Assembly: GCA_900555065.1 (NCBI GenBank)
Contig: USJY01000051.1
Location: 1 to 7,981 of the forward strand
From: an uncultured Eubacteriales bacterium
GTDB lineage: Bacteria; Bacillota; Clostridia; Oscillospirales; UMGS1783
DNA: 7,981 nt
Direction of reading: 5' to 3'
The stretch's first letter is position 1. Each line of letters opens with the position of its first letter. Both the position numbers and the translations under genes were made by a program. Positions 1 through 6,730 of the stretch are shown here, in pieces. A model generated the notes under the pieces. It did not search any database and had not been told where the DNA came from. It was given only the letters and a program-made list of their open reading frames with translations.

Positions 1-151
1 CCCGGGCCGCAAAGCGGCGCAGATCGTCCCCGTTTAAGCTGCCGAGGTTGAGCAGGAATACCAGCAGGATTAAACCAATAAGCAGGAGCAACGCGCTCCA
101 CTTGACCCGCCGGATCCATATACCGCCGCGGTACAATTCTGTTTCCGTCAT
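1..151 (-). CDS. Unrecognised single-pass membrane protein, N-terminal part (cut by the window edge)
   Basis: I do not recognise this gene; only its first 50 codons are present. The ATG at 149-151 is preceded by GGAG at 161-164 with a 9-base spacer, a workable ribosome binding site. The product begins with about 18 mostly polar residues (MTETELYRGG, then a basic RRVK stretch). One strongly hydrophobic segment follows at roughly residues 19-35 (SALLLLIGLILLVFLLNL), and then a polar stretch (GSLNGDDLRRFAAR) that should lie outside the membrane. The basic residues before the helix predict an N-in, C-out anchor, so the missing bulk of the protein is probably extracytoplasmic. It starts only 31 bases after the truA stop with no terminator between them, so it is likely co-transcribed with truA. 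In many Firmicutes rplM follows truA; this gene is not rplM. No function is assigned. Confidence 0.7.
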   Translation of the reverse strand, partial: MTETELYRGGIWIRRVKWSALLLLIGLILLVFLLNLGSLNGDDLRRFAAR

Positions 152-182
152 ACTGTTTTACTCCAAATTTTACCCTTTTATC

Positions 183-956
183 CTAGTGCGTACTTTTCAA
201 TATTTTATCTATCTGCTCCTGCGCGTAATACGCCTCGTTGAAATACAGGCCGCAGGCCGGCAGGGTCATGCCGATCGCGGCGCGGTCGCCGGACTCGATC
301 AGTGCGGCGGCAGACTGCGGTGAGAGCCGGCCGCGGCCCATATCAAGCAGAGTGCCCGCTATGGAGCGTACCATCTTATACAGAAAGCCGCTGCCCGCGA
401 CAAACACAGTTGCGAGCGGCCCGTCCGTCTCCACGTCCAGCCGGTAAATTTCGCGGACCGTATCCGTAACCGCGCTTCCGGAGGCCATGAAGGCGCGGAA
501 GTCATGCCTCCCGACAAAGGCACGCGCCGCGGCGCGCATGGCGGCAATGTCCAGCGACGCCGCGCAGTGATAGGCGCGGCCGCGCAGGAACGGGTCCATA
601 TACGGCGCGTTCCAGATTTTATAAACATAGCTTTTGCCAAGCGCGCTGTAGCGCGCGTGGAACCCGTCAGGGACGGGGACGACGGCGAGCGCCGCGACCG
701 ATTCCGGCAAAAGCGCGTTCATCCCGGTGAGAAAACGGCGGCGGTCAAAGGCGGCGGACGTATCGAAATGGAAACTGTAGCAAAGCGCATGCACGCCCGC
801 GTCGGTCCGGCCGCAGCCGGTCACATTCACCCGTTCGCGCAGCAGGGTACAGAGCGCGTCTCCAACTACGGCGCAGACGGACAGACCGTTCTTCTGCACC
901 TGCCATCCGCAAAAGGCCGTTCCGTCATAGCGGAGGGTGCACAGATACCGGCTCAT
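183..956 (-). CDS. truA: tRNA pseudouridine(38-40) synthase TruA
   Basis: TruA isomerises uridine to pseudouridine at positions 38-40 of the tRNA anticodon arm in the cytoplasm. The 257-residue product has the usual family length. It opens with RYDGTAFCGWQ (about residues 9-19), the TruA N-terminal signature. The catalytic aspartate is D52 within GCGRTDAGVHA (48-58). Near the C terminus is the family block beginning FLYKMVRSIAGTLLDMGRG. I place the start at the ATG at 954-956 because homology begins with MSRYLCTLRYDG; the frame stays open upstream to 1100, but that part reads through ecfT in another frame. The ATG overlaps the ecfT TGA as ATGA, a 4-base overlap, and no good Shine-Dalgarno sequence precedes it. 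Translation therefore probably depends on coupling to ecfT. The ecfT-truA pairing is widespread in Firmicutes. Confidence 0.96.
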   Translation of the reverse strand: MSRYLCTLRYDGTAFCGWQVQKNGLSVCAVVGDALCTLLRERVNVTGCGRTDAGVHALCYSFHFDTSAAFDRRRFLTGMNALLPESVAALAVVPVPDGFHARYSALGKSYVYKIWNAPYMDPFLRGRAYHCAASLDIAAMRAAARAFVGRHDFRAFMASGSAVTDTVREIYRLDVETDGPLATVFVAGSGFLYKMVRSIAGTLLDMGRGRLSPQSAAALIESGDRAAIGMTLPACGLYFNEAYYAQEQIDKILKSTH

Positions 957-1768
957 AGGGCAAGCCACGGCAGATAGAGATTTGCGAGAATGATCATGCC
1001 GAGATTGATCAGCGTGACGGCGAGCGCCAAGTAGTCCCTGCCGCCCAAATGGTACTCCTTGAGACGGGTGCGGCCCGCGCCGCCGCGGTAGCAGCGGCAT
1101 TCCATGGCGATGGCGAGCTCGTCCGCGCGGCGGAAGGAGGACACGAACAGCGGGATGAGGATGGGTACGAGCGCCTTTGCGCGCTGGAAGAGGTTGCCCG
1201 TCTCCAGCTGCGCGCCGCGCGCTTTCTGGGCAGAGGTGATCTTGTCCACTTCCTCGACCAGGGTCGGGATCATGCGCAGGGCGATCGTCATCATCAGCGA
1301 GAACTCATAGACCGGGACCTTGATCTTTTTCAGTGGAGAGAGGACGCGTTCCAGACCGTCCGTCAGCATAATGGGAGAGGTGGTATAGGTGAGCAGGGAC
1401 GTGCCCACCACGAGCAGAATGATGCGGATCGCCATGAACGCCGCGCGGTAGATGCCCTCCGCCGTAATCCTGAAAATCCACCACTGGGCCAGCACTTCGC
1501 CCGGCGTATAGAATATATTGATGACTGTAGTCAGGACAATGATGAAGATCAGGGGTTTCAGGCTCTTGAGAATGAGGCGGGCAGGGATGCCGGAAACCGC
1601 GACGGCGAGCACGATCAGCAGCGCGGCGGCGACATAGGCCATGGGCGTCTGCGCGACGAAAATATTCACGATGAGCAGCACGACCAGGCCCAGCTTCATG
1701 CGCGGGTCGAGCTTGTGCAGAAACGAATTTCCCGGAAAGTACTGGCCGAGGGTGATATCCTTAAGCAC
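953..1768 (-). CDS. ecfT: ECF transporter transmembrane coupling protein EcfT
   Basis: EcfT is the membrane scaffold of energy-coupling-factor importers. It links the two ATPases to interchangeable substrate-binding S components. The 271-residue product fits the CbiQ/EcfT family. It begins with LGQYFPGNSFLHKLDPRMK (residues 7-25), the typical cytoplasmic N-terminal stretch, followed by hydrophobic segments near 26-39, 43-59, 70-86 and 110-128 and a last helix near 246-265. The cytoplasmic coupling region holds the first Ala-Arg-Gly motif at 183-185 (KARGA). The second motif reads CRC at 224-226 (AMECRCYRGG) instead of the more usual ARG/ARC form. The start is GTG at 1766-1768, preceded by GGGGAGGTG at 1775-1783; homology also begins there, so the longer frame to 1843 is rejected. 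It overlaps the ecfA2 stop by 8 bases and its own stop overlaps truA. Confidence 0.94.
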   Translation of the reverse strand: MLKDITLGQYFPGNSFLHKLDPRMKLGLVVLLIVNIFVAQTPMAYVAAALLIVLAVAVSGIPARLILKSLKPLIFIIVLTTVINIFYTPGEVLAQWWIFRITAEGIYRAAFMAIRIILLVVGTSLLTYTTSPIMLTDGLERVLSPLKKIKVPVYEFSLMMTIALRMIPTLVEEVDKITSAQKARGAQLETGNLFQRAKALVPILIPLFVSSFRRADELAIAMECRCYRGGAGRTRLKEYHLGGRDYLALAVTLINLGMIILANLYLPWLAL

Positions 1769-2615
1769 CGTCCCCACCTCCCCGCAGGCGCCGCAGCTGT
1801 TTTGCGGCCTGTTCATAGGAGAACACGGCGGTGTCCACGTCATAGCCCTTCTCTTTCAGGCGGATAAAAATATCCGTTATCTGCGGAACGTTCAGGCCCA
1901 TGGCCTTGAGCTCGGGGGCATGGGAGAATACCTCGGGCACCGTACCGTCCATCACGACGCGCGCATCGTTCATCACGAGCACGCGCGACGCGTAGCGGGC
2001 CACGTCGGTCATCGAATGGGACACAAAGAGAACCGAACGGCCGTTCGACGCATATTCACGCACGTATTTCATAATCTCGCGCCGGCCGCGCGGGTCGAGG
2101 CCGGCGGTCGGCTCGTCAAGCACGAGCAGGGACGGGCGCATGGCCAGTACGCCTGCGATGGCGACGCGTCGTTTCTGCCCGCCTGAAAGCTCCAGCGGGC
2201 TTTTCTCGTATACGTCCTCGCCAAGGCCGACGAAAGAGAGGCTCTCGCGGACGCGGCTGTCGATCTCCTGCTCGGACAGGAGCATGTTTTTCGGGCCGTA
2301 GGAGACGTCTTTATACACCGTCTCCTCAAACAGCTGGTATTCGGGGTACTGGAAGACGAGGCCTACGGAAAACCGGGCGCGGCGCAGCGCGTCCTTCGAC
2401 GCGCCGATGTCCTCACCGTTTACCAGCACCGTGCCCGAAGTCGGTTTTAACAGGCCGTTAAAATGCCGGATCAGGGTGGACTTGCCCGAACCGGTATGCC
2501 CGATCAGGCCGATGAATTCGTCCGCGCCGATCTTCAGGTTCACGTCGCGGATCGCAGTCTTTTCAAACGGGGTTCTGGCGCCGTAGACATGGGAGAGGTT
2601 TTTCAGTTCAAGCAT
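1761..2615 (-). CDS. ecfA2: ECF transporter ATP-binding protein EcfA2
   Basis: EcfA2 is one of two ABC-type ATPases that power ECF vitamin or metal uptake at the cytoplasmic face of EcfT. The 284-residue product carries the full ABC motif set: Walker A GHTGSGKST (39-47), Q-loop Q89 in VFQYPEYQLFEETV, signature LSGGQ (143-147), Walker B LLVLDEP (163-169) with catalytic E168, D-loop GLD (172-174), and switch histidine H200 in VSHSMTDVARYA. The PEYQLFEETV form after the Q-loop and the SHSM switch are typical of the EcfA2 rather than EcfA1 branch. The C-terminal extension beyond about residue 230 (PEVFSHAPELKAMGLNVPQ onward) is the usual ECF-specific domain. The ATG at 2613-2615 follows GGGGAGGA with a 5-base gap and overlaps the ecfA1 stop by 8 bases; the stop overlaps ecfT by 8 bases. 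Tight stoichiometric co-translation of ecfA1-A2-T is inferred. Confidence 0.96.
   Translation of the reverse strand: MLELKNLSHVYGARTPFEKTAIRDVNLKIGADEFIGLIGHTGSGKSTLIRHFNGLLKPTSGTVLVNGEDIGASKDALRRARFSVGLVFQYPEYQLFEETVYKDVSYGPKNMLLSEQEIDSRVRESLSFVGLGEDVYEKSPLELSGGQKRRVAIAGVLAMRPSLLVLDEPTAGLDPRGRREIMKYVREYASNGRSVLFVSHSMTDVARYASRVLVMNDARVVMDGTVPEVFSHAPELKAMGLNVPQITDIFIRLKEKGYDVDTAVFSYEQAAKQLRRLRGGGDGA
1775..1783 (-). promoter_or_regulatory. Ribosome binding site deciding the GTG start of ecfT
   Basis: GGGGAGGTG lies 6 bases upstream of the GTG at 1766-1768, inside the last codons of ecfA2. No ATG in this frame sits near a comparable site, and the EcfT family match begins right after this GTG, so it fixes the start. 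Confidence 0.75.
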
Positions 2616-3459
2616 AGTCGTCCTCCCCGTTTAACAGTTTCTCGATTACGGCCACGCAGTCCTCCGCCGTCAGAACCGACAGGGGGACGCGCAGACCCTC
2701 GCGCCGAAGCTCGAACATCAGTTCCACGCTCTGTGGGACTGTGAGACCGACGCTCTTGAGCAGCGCCGCGTTCTGGAATACATACGCCGGCGCGCCCTCG
2801 ATGAGAATGCGCCCGTCATTGACGACGACCACGCGGTCGGCGTGTACAGCCTCGTCCATATGATGGGTGATGTGCACTACTGTCATCCCGGCCTCGCGGT
2901 TGAGGGTGTGCAGCACGGACATGACTTCGTCGCGGCCCTTGGGGTCGAGCATGGCGGTCGGTTCGTCGAGCACAATGACTTCCGGCATCATGGCGATGAC
3001 GCCGGCGATGGCGATGCGCTGCTTCTGCCCGCCTGAGAGCTGGCTTGTCGAATGGGAGCGGTAATCCTGCATGCCCACAGCGCGCAGCGCATAGTCGATA
3101 CGCTCGAGCATCTCGCCGCGCGGCACGCCCAGATTCTCAGGGGCAAAGGCGACGTCCTCCTCCACGATGGAGGAGACGATCTGGTTGTCAGGGTTCTGAA
3201 AGACCATGCCGACACGCTGCCGGATGTCAAAGAGCCGGGATTCGTCGGCCGTGTCCATGCCGCCGACGAGCACACGGCCGGAGCTTGGGAGCAGGATTGC
3301 ATTGAAGCATTTGGCGAGCGTGGATTTCCCGGAGCCGTTGTGCCCCAGGACGACCAGGAATTCGCCTTTCCGTACGGCGAGGTCTATGTTTTCGATAGCG
3401 GGACGCGGCTGCCCCTCATAGGTAAAGGACAGGCCTTCCACGCGAATGATTTCTTCCAT
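2608..3459 (-). CDS. ecfA1: ECF transporter ATP-binding protein EcfA1
   Basis: EcfA1 is the partner ATPase to EcfA2; together they form the heterodimeric nucleotide-binding module of an ECF importer. The 283-residue product has Walker A GHNGSGKST (39-47), Q-loop Q88 in VFQNPDNQIVSSIVEEDVAF (the EcfA1-type form), signature LSGGQ (141-145), Walker B VIVLDEP (161-167) with catalytic E166, D-loop MLD (170-172), and switch histidine H199 in ITHHMDEAVHADR. The ECF C-terminal region follows residue 225 (YVFQNAALLKSVGLTVPQ). The start is the ATG at 3457-3459, preceded by GAAAGGA at 3467-3473 with a 7-base spacer. Its stop overlaps ecfA2. It is the first gene of the ECF-truA run and stands 148 bases below the methyltransferase gene, so a separate promoter is possible, but I see no strong one. 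Confidence 0.96.
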   Translation of the reverse strand: MEEIIRVEGLSFTYEGQPRPAIENIDLAVRKGEFLVVLGHNGSGKSTLAKCFNAILLPSSGRVLVGGMDTADESRLFDIRQRVGMVFQNPDNQIVSSIVEEDVAFAPENLGVPRGEMLERIDYALRAVGMQDYRSHSTSQLSGGQKQRIAIAGVIAMMPEVIVLDEPTAMLDPKGRDEVMSVLHTLNREAGMTVVHITHHMDEAVHADRVVVVNDGRILIEGAPAYVFQNAALLKSVGLTVPQSVELMFELRREGLRVPLSVLTAEDCVAVIEKLLNGEDDYA

Positions 3460-3471
3460 GCGCAGGTCCTT

Positions 3472-3600
3472 TCAGGGTTTGTTACTCGTTTCGGACAGGT
3501 AACGCGTAAGGATTTCATCGCCAGGCTTTGCCAAGCGGGCGGACAGCGCGCGCAAGCGCAGCAGGGTCCGGGCGGCAATCCGGCCGGTAGCGTTAATAAT
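3472..3600 (-). other. Coding-like short open frame in the methyltransferase-ecfA1 gap (status uncertain)
   Basis: This gap carries an open frame whose 42 codons from ATT at 3598-3600 to the TGA at 3472-3474 read like a real protein end: IINATGRIAARTLL, then arginine- and leucine-rich sequence, then LTRYLSETSNKP. The TGA overlaps the GAAAGGA ribosome binding site of ecfA1, an arrangement often seen at translationally coupled gene ends. Against it, there is no ATG or GTG start with a ribosome binding site. The only conventional candidate is a TTG at codon 16 with no ribosome binding site, and the frame runs open upstream into the methyltransferase gene in an arginine-rich, non-protein-like reading. 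It could be a leader peptide with an unusual start, the tail of a decayed gene, or chance in GC-rich DNA. I recognise no family. Confidence 0.2.
3568..3587 (-). repeat. Imperfect hairpin in the gap upstream of ecfA1
   Basis: On the minus strand CCGGCCGG and CCGCCCGG pair across an ATTG loop, giving a 7-base-pair GC stem with one C-C mismatch. No U tract follows, so it is not a standard intrinsic terminator. It could affect mRNA processing or stability between the ruvCAB-methyltransferase part and the ECF genes, or be incidental in GC-rich sequence. The rest of the 148-base gap shows only a weak AT-rich patch near 3593-3607, with no convincing promoter. Confidence 0.3.
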
Positions 3601-3607
3601 TTGAACT

Positions 3608-4468
3608 TTACGCCTGCCAGCGGGCGGACGCGCCGCAGGGCAGCGGCGCGCCGGAGGCCTCGACCGGGAGACCCAGCTCGTCCGCCGTGAGCGAGCCGCC
3701 GAGCTTCGGCAGAAGAAGTCGGCCGCACAGATAACCCATTACGCCGGCGGAAAAACCGGTGGTATAAGAATTCAAAAGATAAAACAGCGGCGCGTCCGTC
3801 AGTACGCCGAGGGTGAGCTCGACAAGCCCGTACAGCTGTTCTTCCAGTTTCCAGATTTCCCCGCCCGGGCCGCGGCCGTAGGAGGGCGGGTCGAGGATTA
3901 CCGCGTCGTAACGGCTGCCGCGGCGTATCTCACGCTGCACGAACTTGACGCAGTCGTCCACAATATAACGGATGGGCGCGGCCGAAAGGCCGGACGCCGC
4001 CGCGTTTTCCCGCGCCCATTGGACCATGCCCCTGGCGGCGTCCACATGGCAGACGCTCGCGCCCGCCGCGGCGCAGGCAAGCGTCGCCGCGCCGGTATAG
4101 GCGAACAGGTTGAGCACCCGTACGGGGCGGCCGGCGGCGCGGATCAGGCCCGCGGCCCAGTCCCAGTTCGCAGCCTGTTCCGGGAACAGGCCGGTGTGTT
4201 TGAAATTTGTCGGGCGCACGTGAAAGCGCAGACTGCCGTAACGGAGCGTGCGTTCCGGAACGGGCTTGTAGTTCTCCCAGCGGCCGCCGCCGGTAGAAGA
4301 TCGGATATACCGCGCGTGCGGGTCCGACCAGGCCGGGTGCGACCGGCCGCCCTTCCAGATTACCTGCGGGTCGGGCCGGACCAGTACGACGCCGCCCCAG
4401 CTTTCAAGGCGTTCGCCGTCAGAACAGTCGAGAAGGCGGTAGTCCCGCCATGCGTCGGATACGATCAT
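3608..4468 (-). CDS. Class I SAM-dependent methyltransferase (RlmI/RlmK-like, probably rRNA)
   Basis: The product transfers a methyl group from S-adenosylmethionine; by family (COG1092-like, Methyltrans_SAM domain) the substrate is probably ribosomal RNA, but the target cannot be read from the sequence. The 286 residues include a short N-terminal region (1-90), LFPEQAANWDW (94-104), the SAM-binding motif I VLNLFAYTGAA (118-128), an acidic DDC after motif III (171-173), and the catalytic-region motif ILDPPSYGRG (191-200). It ends in PCGASARWQA, the usual tail of this family. The N-terminal PUA domain of E. coli RlmI appears to be missing. The start is the ATG at 4466-4468, since GGAGGT lies 9 bases upstream inside the last codons of ruvB; the open frame continues to 4543 only as overlap with ruvB. 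The 5-base gap to the ruvB stop implies co-transcription with ruvCAB. Confidence 0.87.
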   Translation of the reverse strand: MIVSDAWRDYRLLDCSDGERLESWGGVVLVRPDPQVIWKGGRSHPAWSDPHARYIRSSTGGGRWENYKPVPERTLRYGSLRFHVRPTNFKHTGLFPEQAANWDWAAGLIRAAGRPVRVLNLFAYTGAATLACAAAGASVCHVDAARGMVQWARENAAASGLSAAPIRYIVDDCVKFVQREIRRGSRYDAVILDPPSYGRGPGGEIWKLEEQLYGLVELTLGVLTDAPLFYLLNSYTTGFSAGVMGYLCGRLLLPKLGGSLTADELGLPVEASGAPLPCGASARWQA

Positions 4469-4473
4469 ACGGC

Positions 4474-5496
4474 CTATACCTCCAGCATGGGCGAGCCCTT
4501 GAACTCGATCCCAAGATGCCGGCAGGCGGCGGCCGTAATACACCGGCCGCGCGGGGTGCGGCTTAAAAAGCCGATTTGCAGCAGGTACGGCTCGTATACG
4601 TCCTCAATCGTCGTCGCGTCCTCGCCGACCGTGGCCGCAAGCGTTTCCAGGCCCACGGGGCCGCCGCCGAAGTTGACGGCGATGGAGCGGAGCATCTGCC
4701 GGTCCGTATTGTCCAGACCCAGTTCGTCCACTTCCAGTTTATCGAGAGCCATGACGGCCACTTCTTTTGTAAGCATGCCGCCGGTATACACCTGCGCAAA
4801 GTCGCGCACGCGCTTGAGCAGGCGGTTGGCGATACGCGGCGTGCCGCGGCTGCGCCGGGCGATCGCCTCCGCGCAAGAGGCCTCGATCTCCGATTTCAGG
4901 ATGCCCGCGCTGCGCGTGATGATACGCGTCAGCTCCTCCACCGTATACATCTCGAGCCGAAATAGCATGCCGAACCGGTCGCGCAGCGGCGAGGTGAGCA
5001 GGCCGGCGCGCGTTGTCGCGCCGATGAGAGTGAATTTTTTCAGGTCGAGCCGGATGCTGCGGGCCGACGGGCCTTTGCCGATGATAATATCCAGCACATA
5101 GTCCTCCAGCGCCGGATACAAGACCTCCTCCACGCTGGAGGAGAGGCGGTGGATTTCGTCGATAAATAAAATGTCGCCGTCGTCCAAATTGGTGAGAATG
5201 GCCGCAAGGTCGCCCGGCTTTTCAATGGCGGGACCGGAGGTGACGCGGATATTCACGTTCATTTCATTGGCTATGACCGACGCGAGCGTCGTCTTCCCAA
5301 GGCCGGGCGGGCCGTAGAGCAGAACATGGTCGAGCGGGTCGCCGCGCAGGCGGGCCGCCTCTATGAATACGGATAAATTATCCTTGATCTTCTCCTGGCC
5401 GGTGTAGTCCACCATAAAGCGCGGGCGAAGGGATGATTCGTTCTCGTCGTCCGCCGTAAAGGACGTTGTGATAATTCTGTTTTCCTCATCCATCAT
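4474..5496 (-). CDS. ruvB: Holliday junction branch migration helicase RuvB
   Basis: RuvB is the hexameric AAA+ motor that pulls DNA through the RuvA-bound Holliday junction during recombinational repair. The 340-residue product matches the family in length and order: [19 protein letters not shown] (23-41), Walker A GPPGLGKT (62-69), Walker B ILFIDEIH (109-116), sensor 1 [11 protein letters not shown] (157-167), arginine-finger region SPLRDRFG (169-176), and sensor 2 [18 protein letters not shown] (217-234). The C-terminal winged-helix region contains [13 protein letters not shown] (275-287) and the hairpin [12 protein letters not shown] (307-318). Two ATGs stand in tandem; I chose the first (5494-5496) because AGGAGGTG at 5504-5511 is well spaced for it. 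That ribosome binding site overlaps the ruvA stop, so ruvA and ruvB are probably coupled. Confidence 0.98.
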   Translation of the reverse strand: MMDEENRIITTSFTADDENESSLRPRFMVDYTGQEKIKDNLSVFIEAARLRGDPLDHVLLYGPPGLGKTTLASVIANEMNVNIRVTSGPAIEKPGDLAAILTNLDDGDILFIDEIHRLSSSVEEVLYPALEDYVLDIIIGKGPSARSIRLDLKKFTLIGATTRAGLLTSPLRDRFGMLFRLEMYTVEELTRIITRSAGILKSEIEASCAEAIARRSRGTPRIANRLLKRVRDFAQVYTGGMLTKEVAVMALDKLEVDELGLDNTDRQMLRSIAVNFGGGPVGLETLAATVGEDATTIEDVYEPYLLQIGFLSRTPRGRCITAAACRHLGIEFKGSPMLEV

Positions 5497-5509
5497 GGGA
5501 ACCCACCTC

Positions 5510-6106
5510 CTATTTCATCAGCTGACGCAGCGCCTGGCGGACGAGCTCTTCCACGGGCAGCGAACCGTCGAGCTTGGCGACGGCGGCCTCCGCCTCGCCG
5601 CGCCGGTAGCCCAGGGCCATAAGCGCGCCAGCCGCCTCCTGCGCGCCGGACCGGGCGGCGGAAGGCGCGGCGTATTCCTCCCAGCCCGCCGCTTCCGCAG
5701 CGCTGAGGCTGAGCTTGTCCTTCAGCTCCATTACAATGCGCTGGGCGAGCTTGGGGCCTACGCCCTGCGCGCGGGCGACGGCGCGCGCGTCGCCCTGCGA
5801 GACGGCAAGGGCGAGCTGTTCGGGCGTGAGGGCGGAGAGAATGGTAACGCCCACTTTGGGACCCACGCCGCTGACGGAGATAAGGCTTTTATAGGTTTCC
5901 AGCTCCATAAGATCCGCAAATCCGTACAGCGCGATATCTCCTTCCCGGACCGCCATATAGGTATAGACGGTGACGGCGCTACCCACGCCGCCGAGCTTTG
6001 CCGCGGAATTCTGCGAGGTGACGAGGCTATAGCCCACCCCGCCGCAGTCGACCACGATATTTTGTCCGTCATTGAGGGCGAGCACGCCCTTCAGGTAATA
6101 GAACAT
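5510..6106 (-). CDS. ruvA: Holliday junction branch migration protein RuvA
   Basis: RuvA is the tetrameric protein that recognises the four-way junction and loads RuvB. The 198-residue product has the three expected parts. Domain I is an OB fold (1-62) with [10 protein letters not shown] and [13 protein letters not shown]. Domain II has two helix-hairpin-helix motifs, [14 protein letters not shown] (78-91) and [20 protein letters not shown] (113-132), which contact the DNA backbone. Domain III (about 155-198), with [16 protein letters not shown], contacts RuvB. A linker rich in alanine and serine separates domains II and III. The ATG at 6104-6106 follows AGAGG at 6114-6118 with a 7-base spacer. 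It starts 21 bases after the ruvC stop with no signal between them, so it belongs to the same operon. Confidence 0.97.
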   Translation of the reverse strand: MFYYLKGVLALNDGQNIVVDCGGVGYSLVTSQNSAAKLGGVGSAVTVYTYMAVREGDIALYGFADLMELETYKSLISVSGVGPKVGVTILSALTPEQLALAVSQGDARAVARAQGVGPKLAQRIVMELKDKLSLSAAEAAGWEEYAAPSAARSGAQEAAGALMALGYRRGEAEAAVAKLDGSLPVEELVRQALRQLMK

Positions 6107-6127
6107 ATTTCTTCCTCTCCGGCTGCG

Positions 6128-6628
6128 TTACCGCGCCGTGATATTTTCAAACAGGGCGCTGCGCGCCGAATGCGCATGGCAGATGGCGACGGCGAGCGCG
6201 TCGGCCGCGTCGTCGGGCCGGGGCACTTTCTGCAGGCCCAGGAACATGCGGACCATCTCCATCACCTGCGCCTTTTCTGCCCGGCCGTAGCCGGTGACCG
6301 CCTGCTTGACCTGCAGGGGCGTGTATTCGTACACGGGCCTGCCCGATTTTTTGGCCGCGAGCAGGGCGACGCCCCTGCCATGAGCCACGGCGATGGCGGT
6401 TGTGACGTTGGTGTTGAAAAACAGCTCTTCCACAGACACCGCATCCGGCTCGTGCTTGCCGATGAGCCGAAGCAGCTCGTCGTAAATCCCTTCCAGGCGT
6501 ACGGACAGCTCGAGTTTGGGCGGCGTCGTCACAGTCCCGTATTCGAGAAGCCGGAATTTATTGTCCGTATAGTCCACGACGCCGAAGCCGACCGTGGCGA
6601 TTCCGGGATCGATCCCGAACACTTTCAT
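6128..6628 (-). CDS. ruvC: Holliday junction resolvase RuvC
   Basis: RuvC is the dimeric, metal-dependent endonuclease that cuts Holliday junctions symmetrically after RuvAB branch migration. The 166-residue product matches family length. The acidic active site is visible: D7 in VFGIDPGIATVG, E67 in VSVEELFF, and D140 and D143 in PRPDDAADALAVAICH. Other family marks are FFNTNVTTAIAVAHGRG (70-86) and YTPLQVKQAVTGYGRAEK (102-119). The start is the ATG at 6626-6628: AAAGGGGA lies 7 bases upstream and the family match starts at MKVFGIDPG. An in-frame ATG at 6662-6664 is rejected because it falls in the promoter spacer and its codons overlap the -10 element. It is the first gene of the ruvCAB operon. 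Confidence 0.97.
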   Translation of the reverse strand: MKVFGIDPGIATVGFGVVDYTDNKFRLLEYGTVTTPPKLELSVRLEGIYDELLRLIGKHEPDAVSVEELFFNTNVTTAIAVAHGRGVALLAAKKSGRPVYEYTPLQVKQAVTGYGRAEKAQVMEMVRMFLGLQKVPRPDDAADALAVAICHAHSARSALFENITAR

Positions 6629-6635
6629 AGCTTTG

Positions 6636-6643
6636 TCCCCTTT
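6636..6643 (-). promoter_or_regulatory. Ribosome binding site deciding the ruvC start
   Basis: AAAGGGGA stands 7 bases upstream of the ATG at 6626-6628. This supports the 166-residue RuvC and excludes the upstream in-frame ATG at 6662-6664, which has no ribosome binding site. Confidence 0.75.
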
Positions 6644-6654
6644 TTTAATAATAT

Positions 6655-6683
6655 ATTTTACCATGGATTCGTTGCTTCCGCAA
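6655..6683 (-). promoter_or_regulatory. Sigma-A-type promoter with extended -10 for ruvCAB
   Basis: On the minus strand TTGCGG (6678-6683) and TAAAAT (6655-6660) are separated by exactly 17 bases. The -10 differs from TATAAT at one base and carries the extended -10 dinucleotide TG (TGGTAAAAT). The -35 keeps TTG but is otherwise weak, as is usual with an extended -10. Predicted transcription begins near 6648-6650, leaving a leader of only about 20 bases before ruvC. The terminator just upstream and the operon just downstream agree with this being the operon's promoter. I see no GAAC-N4-GTTC LexA box here, so SOS control is not supported by the visible sequence. Confidence 0.72.
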
Positions 6684-6684
6684 C
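6671..6684. repeat. 14-base inverted repeat over the -35 of the ruvC promoter
   Basis: GTTGC and GCAAC form a 5-base inverted repeat around a 4-base centre, covering the -35 hexamer. It lies between two copies of the 8-base word CATGGATT (plus strand 6662-6669 and 6691-6698). It could be an operator or chance; the arms are short. Confidence 0.35.
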
Positions 6685-6730
6685 CGTTTGCATGGATTTA
6701 TTTACCCGCTGCGGCGGTGCGTGGACACAT

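Noticed and set aside
957..1100. A 48-residue N-terminal extension of TruA
   Set aside because: It reads the 3' end of ecfT in another frame. TruA homology begins at the ATG overlapping the ecfT stop.
1049..1867. A 272-codon open frame on the plus strand opposite ecfT
   Set aside because: Its composition (many Asp, Glu, His, Gln, Arg) is what the complement of a hydrophobic membrane protein gives. No motif is seen.
4019..5101. A 360-codon open frame on the plus strand opposite ruvB and the methyltransferase
   Set aside because: It is antisense to two confident genes, with Ser- and Arg-rich sequence and no recognisable domain.
6629..6664. A 12-residue N-terminal extension of RuvC from the ATG at 6662-6664
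   Set aside because: Its codons overlap the -10 element and the predicted transcript starts downstream. It has no ribosome binding site, and RuvC homology begins at the later ATG.
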